This document shows positions 5,935 to 7,065 of a DNA stretch of 7,065 nt, piece by piece (the first letter of the stretch is position 1; each line of letters starts with the position of its first letter). The notes below the pieces were generated by a model, which did not search any database, was not told where the DNA came from, and was given only the letters and a program-made list of their open reading frames with translations. A program made the translations under genes and the position numbers. The DNA is from Sulfurovum sp. (GTDB lineage Bacteria; Campylobacterota; Campylobacteria; Campylobacterales; Sulfurovaceae): positions 1 to 7,065 of the forward strand of contig JALWME010000040.1 of NCBI GenBank assembly GCA_027083995.1, in the 5' to 3' direction.

Positions 5935-6687
5935 TACTTTTGCTTTTTCGTTAGCCTTTGCAATAGCATCTATAAAAGAGGCTCTTACATTCCCATTTTC
6001 CAAGGCACCATAGCCTGCAGCTGTTGTACCCCCTGGACTCATGACATTGTCTTTGAGTAAAGATGGATGCATCTCTTGGATAATCTCTGCAAATCCTGCA
6101 AAGAGTCCTCTCATTGTGAACATAGCATCTTCACGCCCCAGTCCTTGTTTGACTGCACCATCTGCTAAAGCTTCAGCCACAAGAGCCAAATATGCAGGGC
6201 CAGAACCAGCGAGTGCCGTGGCAATGTCTATCTCTTTTTCAGTCTCTAGCCATAAGGTATCACCTACAGCATTTAATATGACAGTAGCTTCTTCTTTGCC
6301 TTTATCATCACCGGTAAGTGTAGTCATAGACATACCTATACTTGCAGCAAGGTTTGGCATACTTCGTACTGTAGTCTTTGCTTTGATATGTTTTTTGAGT
6401 ACTTTCAGCGTAACACCTGCTAAGACAGAGATGAGTAAATCAGCTTTTCCATGAAGTTTTTTACCCACTTCGGTGATATTGGCGGGTTTGACACATAGAA
6501 GTATTGTTTTATGGCTTATATCAAAGTCGTCTATGAGAATTTTGTCTATTTTTTGACCTAGTTTTTCTTCAAAGGTGTTCATGTTTTCTATGTTTCTGCC
6601 TACAACTTCTATATGATACTTTCCCTTAAGTCCAAGGGCTATACTTAAGCCCATATTGCCATTGCCTATAAATGTAATCGTTCTCAT
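5923..6687 (-). CDS. proC: Pyrroline-5-carboxylate reductase (ProC)
   Basis: A 254-residue cytoplasmic enzyme, slightly shorter than the usual ~270. It catalyses the last step of proline synthesis, the NAD(P)H-dependent reduction of pyrroline-5-carboxylate. The N-terminal Rossmann fold shows GNGNMG (8-13), followed by CVKPAN (65-70) and RSMPNLAASIGMS (108-120). The C-terminal dimerisation and substrate domain has ALAGSGPAY (158-166), DGAVKQGLGRE (176-186) and the P5CR signature VMSPGGTTAAGYGALE (215-230). All key motifs are intact. The ATG is at 6685-6687 on the - strand with only a weak upstream site (GTGAG). It is transcribed away from proA, which acts earlier in the same pathway. It converges on the transpeptidase gene, with the two coding ends overlapping. 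Confidence 0.96.
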   Translation of the reverse strand: MRTITFIGNGNMGLSIALGLKGKYHIEVVGRNIENMNTFEEKLGQKIDKILIDDFDISHKTILLCVKPANITEVGKKLHGKADLLISVLAGVTLKVLKKHIKAKTTVRSMPNLAASIGMSMTTLTGDDKGKEEATVILNAVGDTLWLETEKEIDIATALAGSGPAYLALVAEALADGAVKQGLGREDAMFTMRGLFAGFAEIIQEMHPSLLKDNVMSPGGTTAAGYGALENGNVRASFIDAIAKANEKAKVLAS

Positions 6688-6716
6688 ATTTAACTCACTT
6701 ATCTTTATTTGTTTAG

Positions 6717-6725
6717 ATTATAGCA
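6717..6725 (-). promoter_or_regulatory. Extended -10 promoter for proC
   Basis: Read on the - strand, this is TGCTATAAT, a perfect extended -10. It lies about 30 bases before the proC ATG, giving a predicted transcript start near 6710 and a leader of about 23 bases. Its upstream half overlaps the region used by the opposite proA promoter. Confidence 0.65.
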
Positions 6726-6740
6726 TTATTAGCATAACTT

Positions 6741-6749
6741 TGTTAAAAT
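6741..6749 (+). promoter_or_regulatory. Extended -10 promoter for proA
   Basis: TGTTAAAAT fits the extended -10 form TGnTAnAAT. Transcription would begin near 6756, about 22 bases before the proA ATG, followed by the GAGGAA ribosome site at 6765-6770. No -35 is recognisable. Confidence 0.55.
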
Positions 6750-6777
6750 GGTTTCAATTATTATGAGGAATACAAAT

Positions 6778-7065
6778 ATGGAAACATTTTTAAAAGAAGC
6801 CAAAGCTTCAAGCAGGGTACTCTCAACGTTGAGTGGTACTCAAAAAAACAAGATACTTAAAGCCATGGCACAAGGTTTACGTGACAACAAGACACAGATA
6901 CTTCAGGCAAATGCTCTTGATATGGCTGACGCTGAGACAAACAACCTAACCTCAGCTTTAAAAGACAGACTTTTTTTAGATGATGGACGCATAGAGGGTA
7001 TGGCTGTAGCCATAGAACAGATAGCCGCACTCAAAGAGCCAGTAGGGCGTGTGCTAGATGGCTGG
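6778..7065 (+). CDS. proA: Glutamate-5-semialdehyde dehydrogenase (gamma-glutamyl phosphate reductase) ProA, N-terminal 96 residues (3' truncated by window)
   Basis: An open frame from ATG at 6778 runs to the window end, encoding METFLKEAKASSRVLSTLSG ... NKILKAMAQGLRDNKTQIL ... NALDMADAE ... LKDRLFLDDGRIEGMAVAIEQIAAL ... PVGRVLDGW. This matches the conserved ProA N-terminus, with its 'A-K-x-A-S-R', 'I-L-x-A-N-x-x-D' and 'L-x-D-R-L-x-L' patterns. The catalytic Cys lies beyond the window. ProA reduces gamma-glutamyl phosphate to glutamate-5-semialdehyde, the step before spontaneous cyclisation to the ProC substrate. GAGGAA at 6765-6770 sits seven bases before the ATG. It is divergent from proC; proB is not in the window. 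Confidence 0.95.
   Translation, partial: METFLKEAKASSRVLSTLSGTQKNKILKAMAQGLRDNKTQILQANALDMADAETNNLTSALKDRLFLDDGRIEGMAVAIEQIAALKEPVGRVLDGW

Noticed and set aside
5931..5955. GCTAA ... TTAGC inverted repeat as a terminator between the transpeptidase and proC
   Set aside because: It has only five pairs, a 15-base loop and a weak AU-containing stem, so it is not convincing on either strand.
6041..6454. 137-codon open frame on the + strand inside proC
   Set aside because: It is a shadow of proC, whose catalytic and signature motifs are on the - strand; it has no promoter or ribosome site.

Overview
The window is AT-rich, densely coding bacterial DNA. It most likely comes from a Campylobacterota (epsilonproteobacterial) chromosome. 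Three things suggest this: the Tol-Pal gene order, the Pal sequence GNCDEFGTDEYN with nearby cysteines, and promoters built on an extended -10 (TGnTATAAT type) without a recognisable -35. A free-living Sulfurovum/Sulfurimonas-like organism fits better than Campylobacter because a PilT-family ATPase is present, but the genus is inference.

Positions 1-5934 hold an almost complete Tol-Pal envelope locus on the + strand. In order these are the tail of tolQ/exbB, tolR/exbD, a very lysine-rich TolA/TonB-like protein, a PilT/PilU-family hexameric ATPase, tolB, pal, cpoB (ybgF), and an L,D-transpeptidase whose ATG directly follows the cpoB stop. The first three genes overlap (TAGTG and ATGA junctions) and must form one transcript. 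The ATPase has its own probable promoter and a TTG start. A second probable promoter lies just before tolB, so tolB-pal-cpoB-transpeptidase is probably a separate transcript.

TolQ and TolR form the proton-driven motor in the inner membrane, and TolA spans the periplasm. TolB and Pal link TolA to the outer membrane and peptidoglycan, and CpoB ties the machine to wall synthesis. The coupled transpeptidase would modify peptidoglycan crosslinks at the same place and time. The ATPase is the member with no obvious place in this pathway.

Positions 5923-7065 hold proline biosynthesis genes. proC (pyrroline-5-carboxylate reductase) is on the - strand and overlaps the transpeptidase end by 12 bases. 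The start of proA (glutamate-5-semialdehyde dehydrogenase) is on the + strand and is cut by the window edge. proC and proA diverge from a 90-base region carrying two back-to-back extended -10 promoters.

No RNA genes, insertion sequences, CRISPR arrays or intergenic stretches over 300 bases were seen. No wholly new system is evident. The oddities most worth pursuing are the PilT-like gene inside the Tol cluster, a TolA anchor without the usual Ser/His motor-contact residues, and the Tol-coupled transpeptidase with His in place of the usual Arg after its catalytic Cys.
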